Below are positions 1 through 7,050 of a stretch of DNA of 43,645 nt, piece by piece. The position numbers and the translations under genes are program-made. The notes under the pieces are model-generated. The model was not told where the DNA came from and searched no databases. It worked only from the letters and a program-made list of their open reading frames with translations. Numbering within the stretch: position 1 is the first letter of the stretch; each line of letters opens with the position of its first letter. The stretch comes from an uncultured Bacteroidales bacterium (GTDB lineage: Bacteria; Bacteroidota; Bacteroidia; Bacteroidales; Bacteroidaceae). The DNA lies in NCBI GenBank assembly GCA_902801425.1, contig CADCIQ010000009.1:1-43645 (forward strand), given 5' to 3'.

Positions 1-60
1 TTCGCTCTCCCTTCGCTTCCTATAGAATTTTCCAAATATATTTTGTTAATAAAAACTAAT

Positions 61-1116
61 TTACATCGCATTTTCTTTTTGCGTCCTCTGTAGTCTCAAA
101 ATCTCATGGTTTGGCTCATAGTCCATGTCATTTTCGACCAGGGACATGGCAAGATGGATAAGTTTGTTCTTGGCATTGTTCAAGGCGACGGAGTGCGTCT
201 TTCCCCTTGCCGTGAGCCGTTGGTAGTATTCGTAGTATATACCTCCCCTGACGATTGTATGCATGGCCGCCTGCGTGATGTACGACTTGAGCATGGAGCT
301 TGAAAGCCTGCGCACATCCGCCCTCTTGTCTACCGAGGTCCCCGATATTCTCCTGAACGAGACCACTCCCCAGTATGTCGCCATCTGACGTGCCGTTCTG
401 AAGTTCCTGAAGTTGTTGGTAAAGATGATAAATGCCGCTATGTTCACGATACCCAGTCCCTTTACTGTGTCAAGATGGCTGTAGTTCCTCTGCATATCCT
501 CGTCATCATTGATCAGGTCGCGGATTCTCTTCTCGCATTCCCTGATGCTGTTCTCAAGCTGCCTGACACTCTTCTTGGCATCTCTCAAGATAAACGAGAG
601 TGTCCTGCTCTTGCCTGCAGTCGCCTCGAGTTCCTTTACTCGCACCAGCTTTGACGTCTTCTCCTGTTCCAACTTACGACGGTACATGAATACCGCCCTG
701 AGTTCAAGGATCCTGCTGTCAGGAGACTCGTACAGATGCATCTTGTCCATGTGGCGCATGGCATACTCTGCAATCATCAGGGAATCCGTCCTGTCATCCT
801 TCCCCCTGCGTACTCCGCCACACCGGTTTATCTGAAGCGCACTTTCACGCCAGACGTCCATCCCCTTGCCGAACAGGTAGTCGCACATGGCGCGGTCATA
901 GGCTCCCGTCGTCTCGCATACGAACAGAAGTTCCTCATCGGTAGCTTCAGGCATCAGCTTGCGAGACCAGGACAGCAGACTCCGGAAGCCGTTGGCCCGG
1001 TTCTCAAAGACTATGTAGTCCAACTTCTTGACCTCCATGAGGCCGTTTTCTGTTAAAATCGCTGTTGCATCGCATTTTTCCTTGGAAACATCAATGCCGA
1101 TAATGATTTTTTTCAT
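61..1116 (-). CDS. IS110-family transposase (DEDD recombinase)
   Basis: This 351-residue protein is full length for the family. It begins with the RuvC-like GIDVSK motif (Asp9 as first acidic residue). It continues with a CETTGAYD segment and RRGKDDRTD, which probably supply the other acidic residues of the DEDD set. A coiled stretch follows at about 145-205. The C-terminal Transposase_20 domain contains LDTVKGLGIV and the Ser-containing SFRRISGTSVDK. IS110 enzymes recombine DNA under guidance of an RNA encoded in the element. An AAAGG ribosome-binding site lies just before the ATG at 1116. No frameshift or stop is seen, so the element may be active. The identification is firm; activity is inferred. 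Confidence 0.9.
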   Translation of the reverse strand: MKKIIIGIDVSKEKCDATAILTENGLMEVKKLDYIVFENRANGFRSLLSWSRKLMPEATDEELLFVCETTGAYDRAMCDYLFGKGMDVWRESALQINRCGGVRRGKDDRTDSLMIAEYAMRHMDKMHLYESPDSRILELRAVFMYRRKLEQEKTSKLVRVKELEATAGKSRTLSFILRDAKKSVRQLENSIRECEKRIRDLINDDEDMQRNYSHLDTVKGLGIVNIAAFIIFTNNFRNFRTARQMATYWGVVSFRRISGTSVDKRADVRRLSSSMLKSYITQAAMHTIVRGGIYYEYYQRLTARGKTHSVALNNAKNKLIHLAMSLVENDMDYEPNHEILRLQRTQKENAM

Positions 1117-1117
1117 A

Positions 1118-1320
1118 CCTTTGTACTGTTTTTTTCAGGAAGCGATTAACTGAAAAAGGAAAGCTGTCTGTGACTATTACTTTAATTAGGCTTCGAGCCT
1201 ACCTTCCTATTTGGCATTTGCAGCTGGATTCCAGAGGTCCTTTAGCGAAGGATTGACTCATGGTCATTTATGTTAAATTTTTTAAGAGTCGTGGGAACTC
1301 TACTTTTACGCTGCAAAATT
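1118..1320 (-). ncRNA. candidate IS110 bridge RNA region
   Basis: This is the non-coding stretch upstream of the transposase, where IS110-group elements encode their bridge RNA. It contains consecutive hairpins: a 5-bp stem at 1188-1200, a short stem at 1224-1234, a 5-bp stem with five-base loop at 1238-1252, and a 5-bp stem with seven-base loop at 1285-1301. Such a row of stem-loops fits a guide RNA with loops for target and donor. The strand is set to match the transposase. The RNA ends, and whether it is made, are inference. Confidence 0.4.
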
Positions 1321-1470
1321 AAAGTTATGCCTTCGCTCTCCCTTCGCTCTGGGTTCGCTCTTCCTATCGGAGCAGGAACGGACTCACAACGGTTTTGCAA
1401 CGGAGGTAAAGCGGACTTACCATTAACTTATCATAACATCTTTCAGCATAAAAATTTTTCTTTGTTTTTC

Positions 1471-1501
1471 TTTGTGATATTGGATTTTTTGTTTACTTTT
1501 G
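1471..1501 (+). promoter_or_regulatory. Bacteroidota-type promoter before RHS tip 1
   Basis: TTTG at 1471-1474, a 19-base spacer, and TACTTTTG at 1494-1501 match the Bacteroidota -33/-7 consensus exactly. The ATG of the RHS tip lies at 1510, so the transcript would start almost at the start codon (a leaderless or near-leaderless message). Confidence 0.6.
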
Positions 1502-1509
1502 CCAGCGAA

Positions 1510-2559
1510 ATGAGCAATATCCGAACATACGAGATAACACATTGTGAACAGAAAGTATTTCCGATTCAGCAGAAAGACTCCACCGACTATTTTATTGGTG
1601 GTAGCCTTGTCATGAAGAACGGCAAGATAGACAAGATCTTGTTTGATGGTGGATATGCTCAGGCTTCTGTAGCAACAAAGACAACCGATAAGTTTGCGTT
1701 CAACTTCTACAATCAGGACCACCTTGGCAACAATCGTGAGGTGGTGAATGCAAAGGGCGTGGTTCAGCAGGTGACGAACTACTATCCATTTGGTGCTCCA
1801 TACGCTGATGCTACCGCCGTTAAGGGTGCAGCTGTTCAGCCATACAAGTACAACGGTAAGGAACTTGACCTGATGCATGGTCTTAACACATACGACTATG
1901 GTGCAAGACAGTATAACCCTGTCACAGCAAGGTGGGATAGGATTGATCGTTTTTGCGAAAAGTACTATAGTACAAGTCCGTATGCGTATTGTGCGAATAA
2001 TCCTATCAAATATATAGATTTACATGGAGATAGTTTAACCTTGGATGGTGAAGCAAATGATGTAGATCTTGGAGTTGGGTTTATGAATGGATCAGCCTCA
2101 AGTACTTACAAAAATGACAACGGAAATATTGTCATAAGTAAGGTTGGAACCAACCCGAATGCATTCGACGCACATTTTAACAAGATCATTAATTCTGATA
2201 TAAATGTAAGAATAAAAGTTGTTAATAATTCTGAGAATGTTCTTATTGGAGATGCAGATGCGGCAACAATTGATGTCGGGGATATGAGTAATCTTCCTGA
2301 TAATCCTGTTGTTAATGCAAGTTCTTCGTTTTTACATGAAGCAAAGGAACAATATTACATTCAGGCAGAAGGAAGGACAAAAGATGTAGCCCACAAAAGA
2401 GCTTCCGGAGACGAAAGTTCTGTTGGTATGTATACTATTCCTGAGGATCGATTAATTGATCCAGATGCTGGAACATTAACAATTCAGGCTCAACATAAGT
2501 TAAATGAAACAAACAAAACAATTACGATAAAAATAAATAACAATAATATTGTCAAATAA
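1510..2559 (+). CDS. orphan RHS C-terminal tip with unrecognised toxin-like domain
   Basis: The protein keeps only the end of an RHS protein. From about 1576 it reads KDSTDYFIGG, then NQDHLGNNREVV and YDYGARQYNP, ending in the hallmark NNPIKYIDLHG near 2030. The long YD-repeat shell, signal peptide and N-terminus are missing. Core residues have drifted: IDRFCEKY where tip 2 has MDPLCEKY, and IDLHG where tip 2 has IDPDG. The remaining ~175 residues are a variable C-terminal domain I do not recognise. It contains FLHEAKEQYY and a later AHKRASGDE, faintly like a zinc-peptidase helix but without HExxH. The open frame runs upstream to 1270, but that part spans the promoter, so ATG 1510 is preferred. 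The next gene starts two bases after the stop, as toxin/immunity pairs often do. Confidence 0.75.
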   Translation: MSNIRTYEITHCEQKVFPIQQKDSTDYFIGGSLVMKNGKIDKILFDGGYAQASVATKTTDKFAFNFYNQDHLGNNREVVNAKGVVQQVTNYYPFGAPYADATAVKGAAVQPYKYNGKELDLMHGLNTYDYGARQYNPVTARWDRIDRFCEKYYSTSPYAYCANNPIKYIDLHGDSLTLDGEANDVDLGVGFMNGSASSTYKNDNGNIVISKVGTNPNAFDAHFNKIINSDINVRIKVVNNSENVLIGDADAATIDVGDMSNLPDNPVVNASSSFLHEAKEQYYIQAEGRTKDVAHKRASGDESSVGMYTIPEDRLIDPDAGTLTIQAQHKLNETNKTITIKINNNNIVK

Positions 2560-2561
2560 TA

Positions 2562-3266
2562 ATGATTAGGATTGTTATATTGTATTGTCTCTTATCATTT
2601 TTTTCATCTGATATGTTTGCACAGTCAAACAGTTTGTATGATTGTGAAATGTCACGATTAGATTCTATCTGTGGCAATAATTATCCTGTAATAATTAAAG
2701 ATAACAGAACGTTGGTCTTCCTAAGATTTCTCTATAAAATAGACCATAAAGTATTCTCACATTGTAAGATTACTCCACAGAATTCCATTAAAATGAAGAA
2801 ATCACAATACAAATGGTTAAAAAAATATCTCATAAAGAACAGATCAACATTTACTTGCAAAATTGATTCATTCAAGAATAAAGAATTCTTCCCGAAATGC
2901 TATAATACAATAAGTACAGATAATCAATTTTTCTTTTTTGCTATTCTGTATTTGCAACCATCATTAGCTGATGGTATTCTAGATTTCGAAAAATTATACA
3001 AGAATCATATTCAAGCAATAAAAAACAGTCCATTACATGAAAATGTATATTACATAAAGAAGGACGAATACAAATTTTTAAGTGCGTACGATTTTACTGC
3101 GAATACTACGTGTTTTGATGTTCATTACTCAAGAATACCAAAAGACGAATTAGAAAAAGTTGAAAAATGGTGCATTGAAAATGTAAATAATATTGATATT
3201 CAAAAAACATATTTGAAAAATCTATGTGAAAGTGTACTTTGGATATATTTTTATATTGAAATCTAA
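2562..3266 (+). CDS. small exported protein, putative immunity to RHS tip 1
   Basis: This 234-residue protein is of no family I recognise. It has an N-terminal signal peptide with likely cleavage after MFAQ (about residue 21) and is rich in Lys, Tyr, Phe and Asn. It starts two bases after the RHS tip 1 stop and is followed by a terminator at 3301, so the two genes form one unit. Position, size and export suggest an immunity protein acting in the periplasm against the adjacent C-terminal domain. The AT-rich, rare-codon composition differs from the core genes of the window and suggests transfer. The function is inferred only from context. Confidence 0.6.
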   Translation: MIRIVILYCLLSFFSSDMFAQSNSLYDCEMSRLDSICGNNYPVIIKDNRTLVFLRFLYKIDHKVFSHCKITPQNSIKMKKSQYKWLKKYLIKNRSTFTCKIDSFKNKEFFPKCYNTISTDNQFFFFAILYLQPSLADGILDFEKLYKNHIQAIKNSPLHENVYYIKKDEYKFLSAYDFTANTTCFDVHYSRIPKDELEKVEKWCIENVNNIDIQKTYLKNLCESVLWIYFYIEI

Positions 3267-3300
3267 TTATATGTAAATAAGGTTATAAAAAACTCTCATT

Positions 3301-3336
3301 CCCACACCTTCATCACAGACGGTGTGGGATTTTTCT
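3301..3336 (+). terminator. rho-independent terminator after tip 1 / immunity pair
   Basis: An 8-bp perfect stem (3301-3308 with 3321-3328) is followed by a T-rich run. Its 5' arm and loop start (CACACCTTCATC) are repeated in the terminator after cassette 2 at 6687, which links the two cassettes by descent or recombination. Confidence 0.85.
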
Positions 3337-3344
3337 TTTCTCAG

Positions 3345-3626
3345 CCCCTCTGACTATCGAGGTTCTTCTTCCGACAGCAAATATGCGACTATGGATTAGT
3401 TACTTCAAGGCTGTTCCTCTTCCCATGATTCTCCCTTGTTCCTCCGATGGTAATATAATCATATTTACGTAGGACCAAGAGCGAAGAAACTTCAAGAGAG
3501 GAGCTATTATGAGGCTCCTAACCGAACTCAATAAAAAGGAGGTTTATTTACAATGGTACCCCTCAAAACCGAATTCGATTTTGAGGGGTAGCATCTGTAT
3601 TGTAGATTGTAAGAAATGAGGAAATA
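3345..3626. other. intergenic region without a recognisable gene
   Basis: About 280 bases with no convincing coding frame. It holds a partial copy (about 3404-3450) of the start of the repeat seen at 3913 and 6824, a short AGGAGCT/AGGCTCC pair near 3501-3518, and the strong hairpin at 3557-3590. Confidence 0.6.
3557..3590. repeat. 12-bp perfect inverted repeat (hairpin)
   Basis: TACCCCTCAAAA at 3557-3568 is exactly complementary to 3579-3590, around a 10-base loop that includes GAATTC. There is no T-run after it on the plus strand. On the minus strand it lies just past the 3' end of the gene at 3627-3911, so it may be that gene's 3' hairpin. Confidence 0.8.
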
Positions 3627-3911
3627 CTATATTCCCCAGTATTCGCAGAAAGCGGAGATAGTGGCTGGCATATCAGCTGGGAGGTCTATTCCCTCTCTCT
3701 TGCAGTAGGCAGAGAGTTTTGCCACGAAATCGTCTATAGAATAGGCGTTTTCACCCATTGTCTCCTTTACTATATAATAAGGAAGGGCAAGGGATTCAAA
3801 GGCACAATAGAGGACTGTTATGGCAACAAGCTGAGACATAGAGCACCCAGCGATAAAAACCATCATCTGCTGCTTGAAGTTTTTTACCATTTGGTCTGTC
3901 TCTCTTCCCAT
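3627..3911 (-). CDS. hypothetical small protein
   Basis: A 94-residue protein with a hydrophobic middle (MMVFIAGCSMSQLVAITVLYCAF) that could be one membrane helix, then a charged tail ending in CEYWGI. I recognise no family. The first ATG (3911) has GGAGGA a few bases upstream, but that sequence is part of the intergenic repeat at 3913-4002. An inner start at MVKNFKQQ (about 3890) is equally possible. It lies between the two RHS cassettes on the opposite strand. Whether it is expressed is uncertain. Confidence 0.45.
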   Translation of the reverse strand: MGRETDQMVKNFKQQMMVFIAGCSMSQLVAITVLYCAFESLALPYYIVKETMGENAYSIDDFVAKLSAYCKREGIDLPADMPATISAFCEYWGI

Positions 3912-3912
3912 G

Positions 3913-4002
3913 CTCCTCCCTTGTTTCTCCTAACCAAACTCGGTGAAGCTCTTATTCCGAATGGTATTATCACCGACTTTGCACCGACTTTGGTTAGGAG
4001 GA
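3913..4002. repeat. intergenic repeat, copy A
   Basis: About 90 bases almost identical to 6824-6902. Its inner arms CCTAACCAAA and TTTGGTTAGG are inverted complements. Copy A has a short tandem duplication of CACCGACTTTG (3971 and 3982) that copy B lacks. A partial copy of the left side lies at about 3404-3450. Confidence 0.8.
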
Positions 4003-4071
4003 TCATAGGAGGAACAAGGGAAGAAGATACAAGGCACTTCTCGGGCAAAATGAAAAAAGAAGCCGTTTTCT

Positions 4072-4102
4072 TTGGAGAAGAAAGAAAAAAAATGTAACTT
4101 TG
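4072..4102 (+). promoter_or_regulatory. promoter for the DUF4160/DUF2442 pair
   Basis: TTG at 4073-4075, a 19-base spacer, and TAACTTTG at 4095-4102. The leader that follows (4111-4150) is made of repeated CTAAGGT/CTAAGGG units. Confidence 0.6.
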
Positions 4103-4110
4103 CAAACAAA

Positions 4111-4150
4111 AGTCTAAGGTCTAAGGTCAAAAGACTAAGGGCTAAGGGCT
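4111..4150 (+). repeat. heptamer-type simple repeat in leader
   Basis: CTAAGGT twice and CTAAGGG twice, separated by GTCAAAAGAC. A closely similar arrangement follows the promoter at 7005-7035. Confidence 0.7.
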
Positions 4151-4224
4151 GACACGCACTATTTTATGAGCGCGAGGATGCTTCGCACGTTGCAACCACA
4201 ATTAATCATATAAATGATACCAAT

Positions 4225-4482
4225 ATGCCTGAAATAAGTTCTTTTTATGGAATACTGATTTATATGTATATCAGTGACCATCAGCCTCCTCATTTTCATG
4301 TGAAATACAATGAATATGAGTGCTGGATTACCATTGAAGATGGTATCATCACAGGAAAATTGCCACGAAGGGCTTTACGCCTTGTGTATGAATGGCTTGA
4401 TTTGCACAAGGATGAACTGATGGACAACTGGAATCGCTTGCAAAATAGTGAGGCTCCTCATAAGATAGTTCCTTTAAATTAA
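4225..4482 (+). CDS. DUF4160 domain protein
   Basis: This 85-residue protein fits DUF4160 over its whole length. It has the family pattern ISxFYGI-IYMY, the histidine cluster DHQPPHFHVKY near residues 20-28, an acidic middle, and ALRLVYEWLDLHKDEL-NW at the C-terminus. Such proteins are commonly encoded with DUF2442 proteins, as here (seven bases apart), and the pair has been proposed to be toxin-antitoxin-like. The biochemical role is not known to me. It is driven by the promoter at 4072-4102. Confidence 0.85.
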   Translation: MPEISSFYGILIYMYISDHQPPHFHVKYNEYECWITIEDGIITGKLPRRALRLVYEWLDLHKDELMDNWNRLQNSEAPHKIVPLN

Positions 4483-4489
4483 AATAGAT

Positions 4490-4741
4490 ATGGATGCTAA
4501 CTCTTTTATACTCAAAATAGTCGCTGCAGAATATGTCCGCGATATGATACTCCGCCTTACATTTAATGACGGATGCATCAAGATTTGTGACTTCGCCCCA
4601 TTAGCGACGAAAGGTGTTTGTACCAAGTTACGGAATTTGGATTATTTCAAGAATTTTAAACTTGATCCTTTTTCTGTTGACTGGAACAATGAAATTGGTT
4701 TTGCGCCTGAATATCTCTACGAGATAGGACAGGCTGCATGA
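4490..4741 (+). CDS. DUF2442 domain protein
   Basis: This 83-residue protein has the DUF2442 pattern: a beta-rich start (ILRLTFNDGCIKICDFAP), a middle LRNLDYFKNFKLD and the end signature VDWNNEIGFAPEYLYE. It follows the DUF4160 gene directly and probably shares its transcript. The family is seen as the partner of DUF4160 in small two-gene modules. Only about 60 bases separate its stop from the start of RHS-like sequence, so tip 2 may be read from the same promoter. Confidence 0.85.
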   Translation: MDANSFILKIVAAEYVRDMILRLTFNDGCIKICDFAPLATKGVCTKLRNLDYFKNFKLDPFSVDWNNEIGFAPEYLYEIGQAA

Positions 4742-4852
4742 AAAAGTTCTGAATTGACTTTAATTCAGGCTCGTTCGTGAGTGATGTAGGACGTAATAGC
4801 ATATCTTCTTGGTGGCAGTCTTGTTCTGAAGAATGGCAAGATAGACAAGATC

Positions 4853-5899
4853 TTGTTTGATGGTGGATATGCTCAGGATACATCTGCAAACTCAACAACG
4901 GACAAGTTCGCATTCTACTATTACAATCAGGATCATCTCGGCAATAACCGTGAGGTGGTGGATGCAAAGGGAAGAATCCTCCAGACGACTAATTACTATG
5001 CGTTTGGTATGACTAGCGATGAAAATTCTTCTTCAATACAGCCATACAAGTACAACGGCAAGGAGTTCGACAATATGCATGGCTTGAATACCTACGACTA
5101 TGGTGCAAGGCAGTATAACCCAGTCACAGCAAGATGGGATAGGATGGATCCGCTATGCGAGAAGTACTATAGCACAAGTCCGTATGCGTATTGTGTAAAT
5201 AATCCTGTGATGATGATTGATCCTGATGGACAGAAACCGACTAAAAAAGAAGCAGCAATGATTGCAGATGATGTTTACAATGCCACATCAGGAACTCTTT
5301 CTGGAGGATGGAGAAGAGTTGCAACAAAATCGGGAGCTATTCTCAATGATGAAAAATCCGGTCTAAAATCTGCTGTTTATGGCAGATGGGATGCAAAACA
5401 GAAGAAATACACAGAGTTTGTATATGCTACTGCAGGAACTGACTTTACCAGTATGGAGGACTGGAGTAACAACATTGACCAGTTGTCTGGTGATTCTGAA
5501 CAATATGGACAAAGCATTAAGAATGCAATATTATTAAATGGATATTTTAAAAATTCCGAATTGACTTTTGTTGGGCATTCATTAGGTGGTGGTCTTGCAA
5601 GTGCAAACTCTCTTGCTACAGGAAGAGATGCAATAACATTTAATGCTGCAGGTCTATCAGATGAAACAAAAACAAAACATAATCTCACTAACACTAGAGG
5701 GCGAATTGATGCTTATGTTGTAAAAGGTGAAGCTTTAAGTAATGCACAAGGACAGATAGGCTTAAAAGCAGAGGGTAATATTCAGACTATTAAGGTTCCT
5801 ATATATATTGAAGTAACAGCGAAAGCAACAACATCCACGGATATTGCCTTGTCTCTTTGGAAGCATACTATGGGATGCGTAAAATACATTTTCAAATAA
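4853..5899 (+). CDS. orphan RHS C-terminal tip with class-3 lipase domain
   Basis: RHS homology begins at about 4801. It is cut by a TAG at 4787-4789 and has no ATG near the start, so the frame opens only with TTG at 4853: a broken or silent gene start. Residues 1-125 match the RHS core of tip 1 (NQDHLGNNREVV, NGKEF, YDYGARQYNP, MDPLCEKYYSTSPYAYC). The core ends at MIDPDG (122-126). The remaining ~220 residues are a lipase_3-like alpha/beta hydrolase: FVYATAGTDFTSMEDW about 189-204, nucleophile elbow GHSLGGG at 241-247 (Ser243), and a late His in WKHTMG. It would cut lipid esters in a rival's envelope. Its neighbour is an ankyrin lipoprotein six bases downstream. Confidence 0.75.
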   Translation: MFDGGYAQDTSANSTTDKFAFYYYNQDHLGNNREVVDAKGRILQTTNYYAFGMTSDENSSSIQPYKYNGKEFDNMHGLNTYDYGARQYNPVTARWDRMDPLCEKYYSTSPYAYCVNNPVMMIDPDGQKPTKKEAAMIADDVYNATSGTLSGGWRRVATKSGAILNDEKSGLKSAVYGRWDAKQKKYTEFVYATAGTDFTSMEDWSNNIDQLSGDSEQYGQSIKNAILLNGYFKNSELTFVGHSLGGGLASANSLATGRDAITFNAAGLSDETKTKHNLTNTRGRIDAYVVKGEALSNAQGQIGLKAEGNIQTIKVPIYIEVTAKATTSTDIALSLWKHTMGCVKYIFK

Positions 5900-5905
5900 T
5901 TAGTC

Positions 5906-6667
5906 ATGATGAAATATTTGCAAATAATACTCATTGCATTGGCTTGTTTTTCGTGCCAGAAAAGTAATGACCCATACCCATATACATTTCATTCTATAAA
6001 AAATTATGATAATACAGAGGTCGAGGTATTGGCTAAATACGTCAAAAAAAATGACACAATATCAATCGTTGAATTTCTGAAAGACAATCCGAATGTGTCA
6101 ATAGACACAAAGGATAGATATTTTGGATATTCATTACTGATGTGGGCTATCTATAATCATAAATATGAAGCTTTCCATTGTCTCTTAAATCATGGAGCAA
6201 ATCCTAATTTCATAGGTGAATACAGAAAACAAACGCCTCTGTATTTTGCAGCTACATATTGTGGCCCGAAATATGAGCGAGATGCAAGGTATTGCAAAGA
6301 ATTACTGGAAAAAGGAGCGAATCCTAATTATGGCTATGCAATACATGAGGCTGTTGCAAGGGATTTGGAATATGTAAAACTATTGATTGAATATGGAGCA
6401 GACTTCAATACAAAATACTATGGACGAAGTCCTGCTGATGATGCGATTCTTTTTACGAAACCTGAAATTGCAGAGTTTTTAATAATTGGGAATAAAGCAA
6501 AACTTTATAATAGCCCATTTTGGAAGAGTTGGGAGGGGTATGAAGATCCAAAATTCGCTTCATCCCTTGCCTCATCTCGAAAGAGGATTATTAATTACCT
6601 AAAAGAACATCCCGAACAATTGATGTACAACAAAGCAACGAAAAACAATAAGGATTCTATTCAATAG
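5906..6667 (+). CDS. ankyrin-repeat lipoprotein, putative immunity to lipase tip
   Basis: This 253-residue protein has a lipoprotein signal (lipid-accepting Cys17 in ALACFSC) and ankyrin repeats from about residue 50 to 170. Visible repeat signatures are SLLMWAIYNHKYEAFHCLLNHGANPN, TPLYFAATYCG, CKELLEKGANPN, and AIHEAV with VKLLIEYGADFN. Ankyrin proteins are a known class of immunity factors in polymorphic toxin systems and next to lipase effectors. It follows the lipase tip by six bases and precedes two terminators. Anchoring in the periplasmic face of a membrane would fit protection against a lipase. The immunity role is inferred from context. Confidence 0.75.
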   Translation: MMKYLQIILIALACFSCQKSNDPYPYTFHSIKNYDNTEVEVLAKYVKKNDTISIVEFLKDNPNVSIDTKDRYFGYSLLMWAIYNHKYEAFHCLLNHGANPNFIGEYRKQTPLYFAATYCGPKYERDARYCKELLEKGANPNYGYAIHEAVARDLEYVKLLIEYGADFNTKYYGRSPADDAILFTKPEIAEFLIIGNKAKLYNSPFWKSWEGYEDPKFASSLASSRKRIINYLKEHPEQLMYNKATKNNKDSIQ

Positions 6668-6686
6668 TTCCTCTTTTAGCAGCTCA

Positions 6687-6725
6687 CCCACACCTTCATC
6701 TTTCTTATCAAGTGTGGGATTTTAT
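6687..6725 (+). terminator. terminator after cassette 2
   Basis: A 7-bp stem (6687-6693 with 6712-6718) and a short T-rich tail. The left arm and following bases repeat those of the terminator at 3301. Confidence 0.7.
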
Positions 6726-6736
6726 ACCCTCTAACT

Positions 6737-6795
6737 TCCCCTTCTCTCAGCCTTTAGACACTTTGTCTTTAGTGCTGAGAGAAGGGGATTTTTCT
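6737..6795 (+). terminator. second, stronger terminator
   Basis: A 15-bp perfect stem (6737-6751 with 6774-6788), a loop with its own small hairpin, and TTTTT directly after. It insulates the sulfatase locus from the RHS cassettes. Confidence 0.85.
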
Positions 6796-6823
6796 ATCCT
6801 TTAGGTCTGTTCTTCCTCCTATA

Positions 6824-6902
6824 CTCCTCCCTTGTTCCTCCCAACCAAACTCGGTGAAACTCTTATCCCGAATGGTATTATCACCGACTTTGGTTAGGAG
6901 GA
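6824..6902. repeat. intergenic repeat, copy B
   Basis: Near-identical to 3913-4002, without the internal CACCGACTTTG duplication. It lies in the 470-base gap before the sulfatase locus; the rest of that gap holds two terminators, a promoter and a heptamer repeat. Confidence 0.8.
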
Positions 6903-7004
6903 TGAGCGGAAGAATCACCTTGATACATATTACCTATAAGTAGGTCAATTAAACCATATTGCCTTATCACTAATATTGGTTAGAAGAGTGACTATAAATC
7001 GGGA

Positions 7005-7035
7005 TTTGTCATGTTGCGGAAATGTTGTAACTTTG
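7005..7035 (+). promoter_or_regulatory. promoter of the sulfatase locus
   Basis: TTTG at 7005-7008, a 19-base spacer, and TAACTTTG at 7028-7035, a perfect Bacteroidota promoter match. The leader is about 95 bases and starts with four perfect GGCTAAA units. Confidence 0.75.
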
Positions 7036-7050
7036 CACCCAGAAATTTAG

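Larger units (their letters stand above)
1..1348 (-). mobile_element. IS110-family insertion element (boundaries approximate)
   Basis: A single DEDD transposase gene (61-1116, minus strand) has about 60 bases downstream and about 200 structured non-coding bases upstream, the usual IS110 plan. There are no terminal inverted repeats, as expected for the family. A 17-base direct repeat lies at 1-17 and 1332-1348, just outside the likely ends. It may be target sequence or part of the recombination junctions. The window starts at this repeat, so the outer boundary on that side cannot be fixed. Confidence 0.6.

Noticed and set aside
1270-1509. Open frame upstream of RHS tip 1, which would extend the protein by 80 residues.
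   Set aside because: It covers IS110-side non-coding DNA and a perfect promoter at 1471-1501; the encoded residues have no RHS character.
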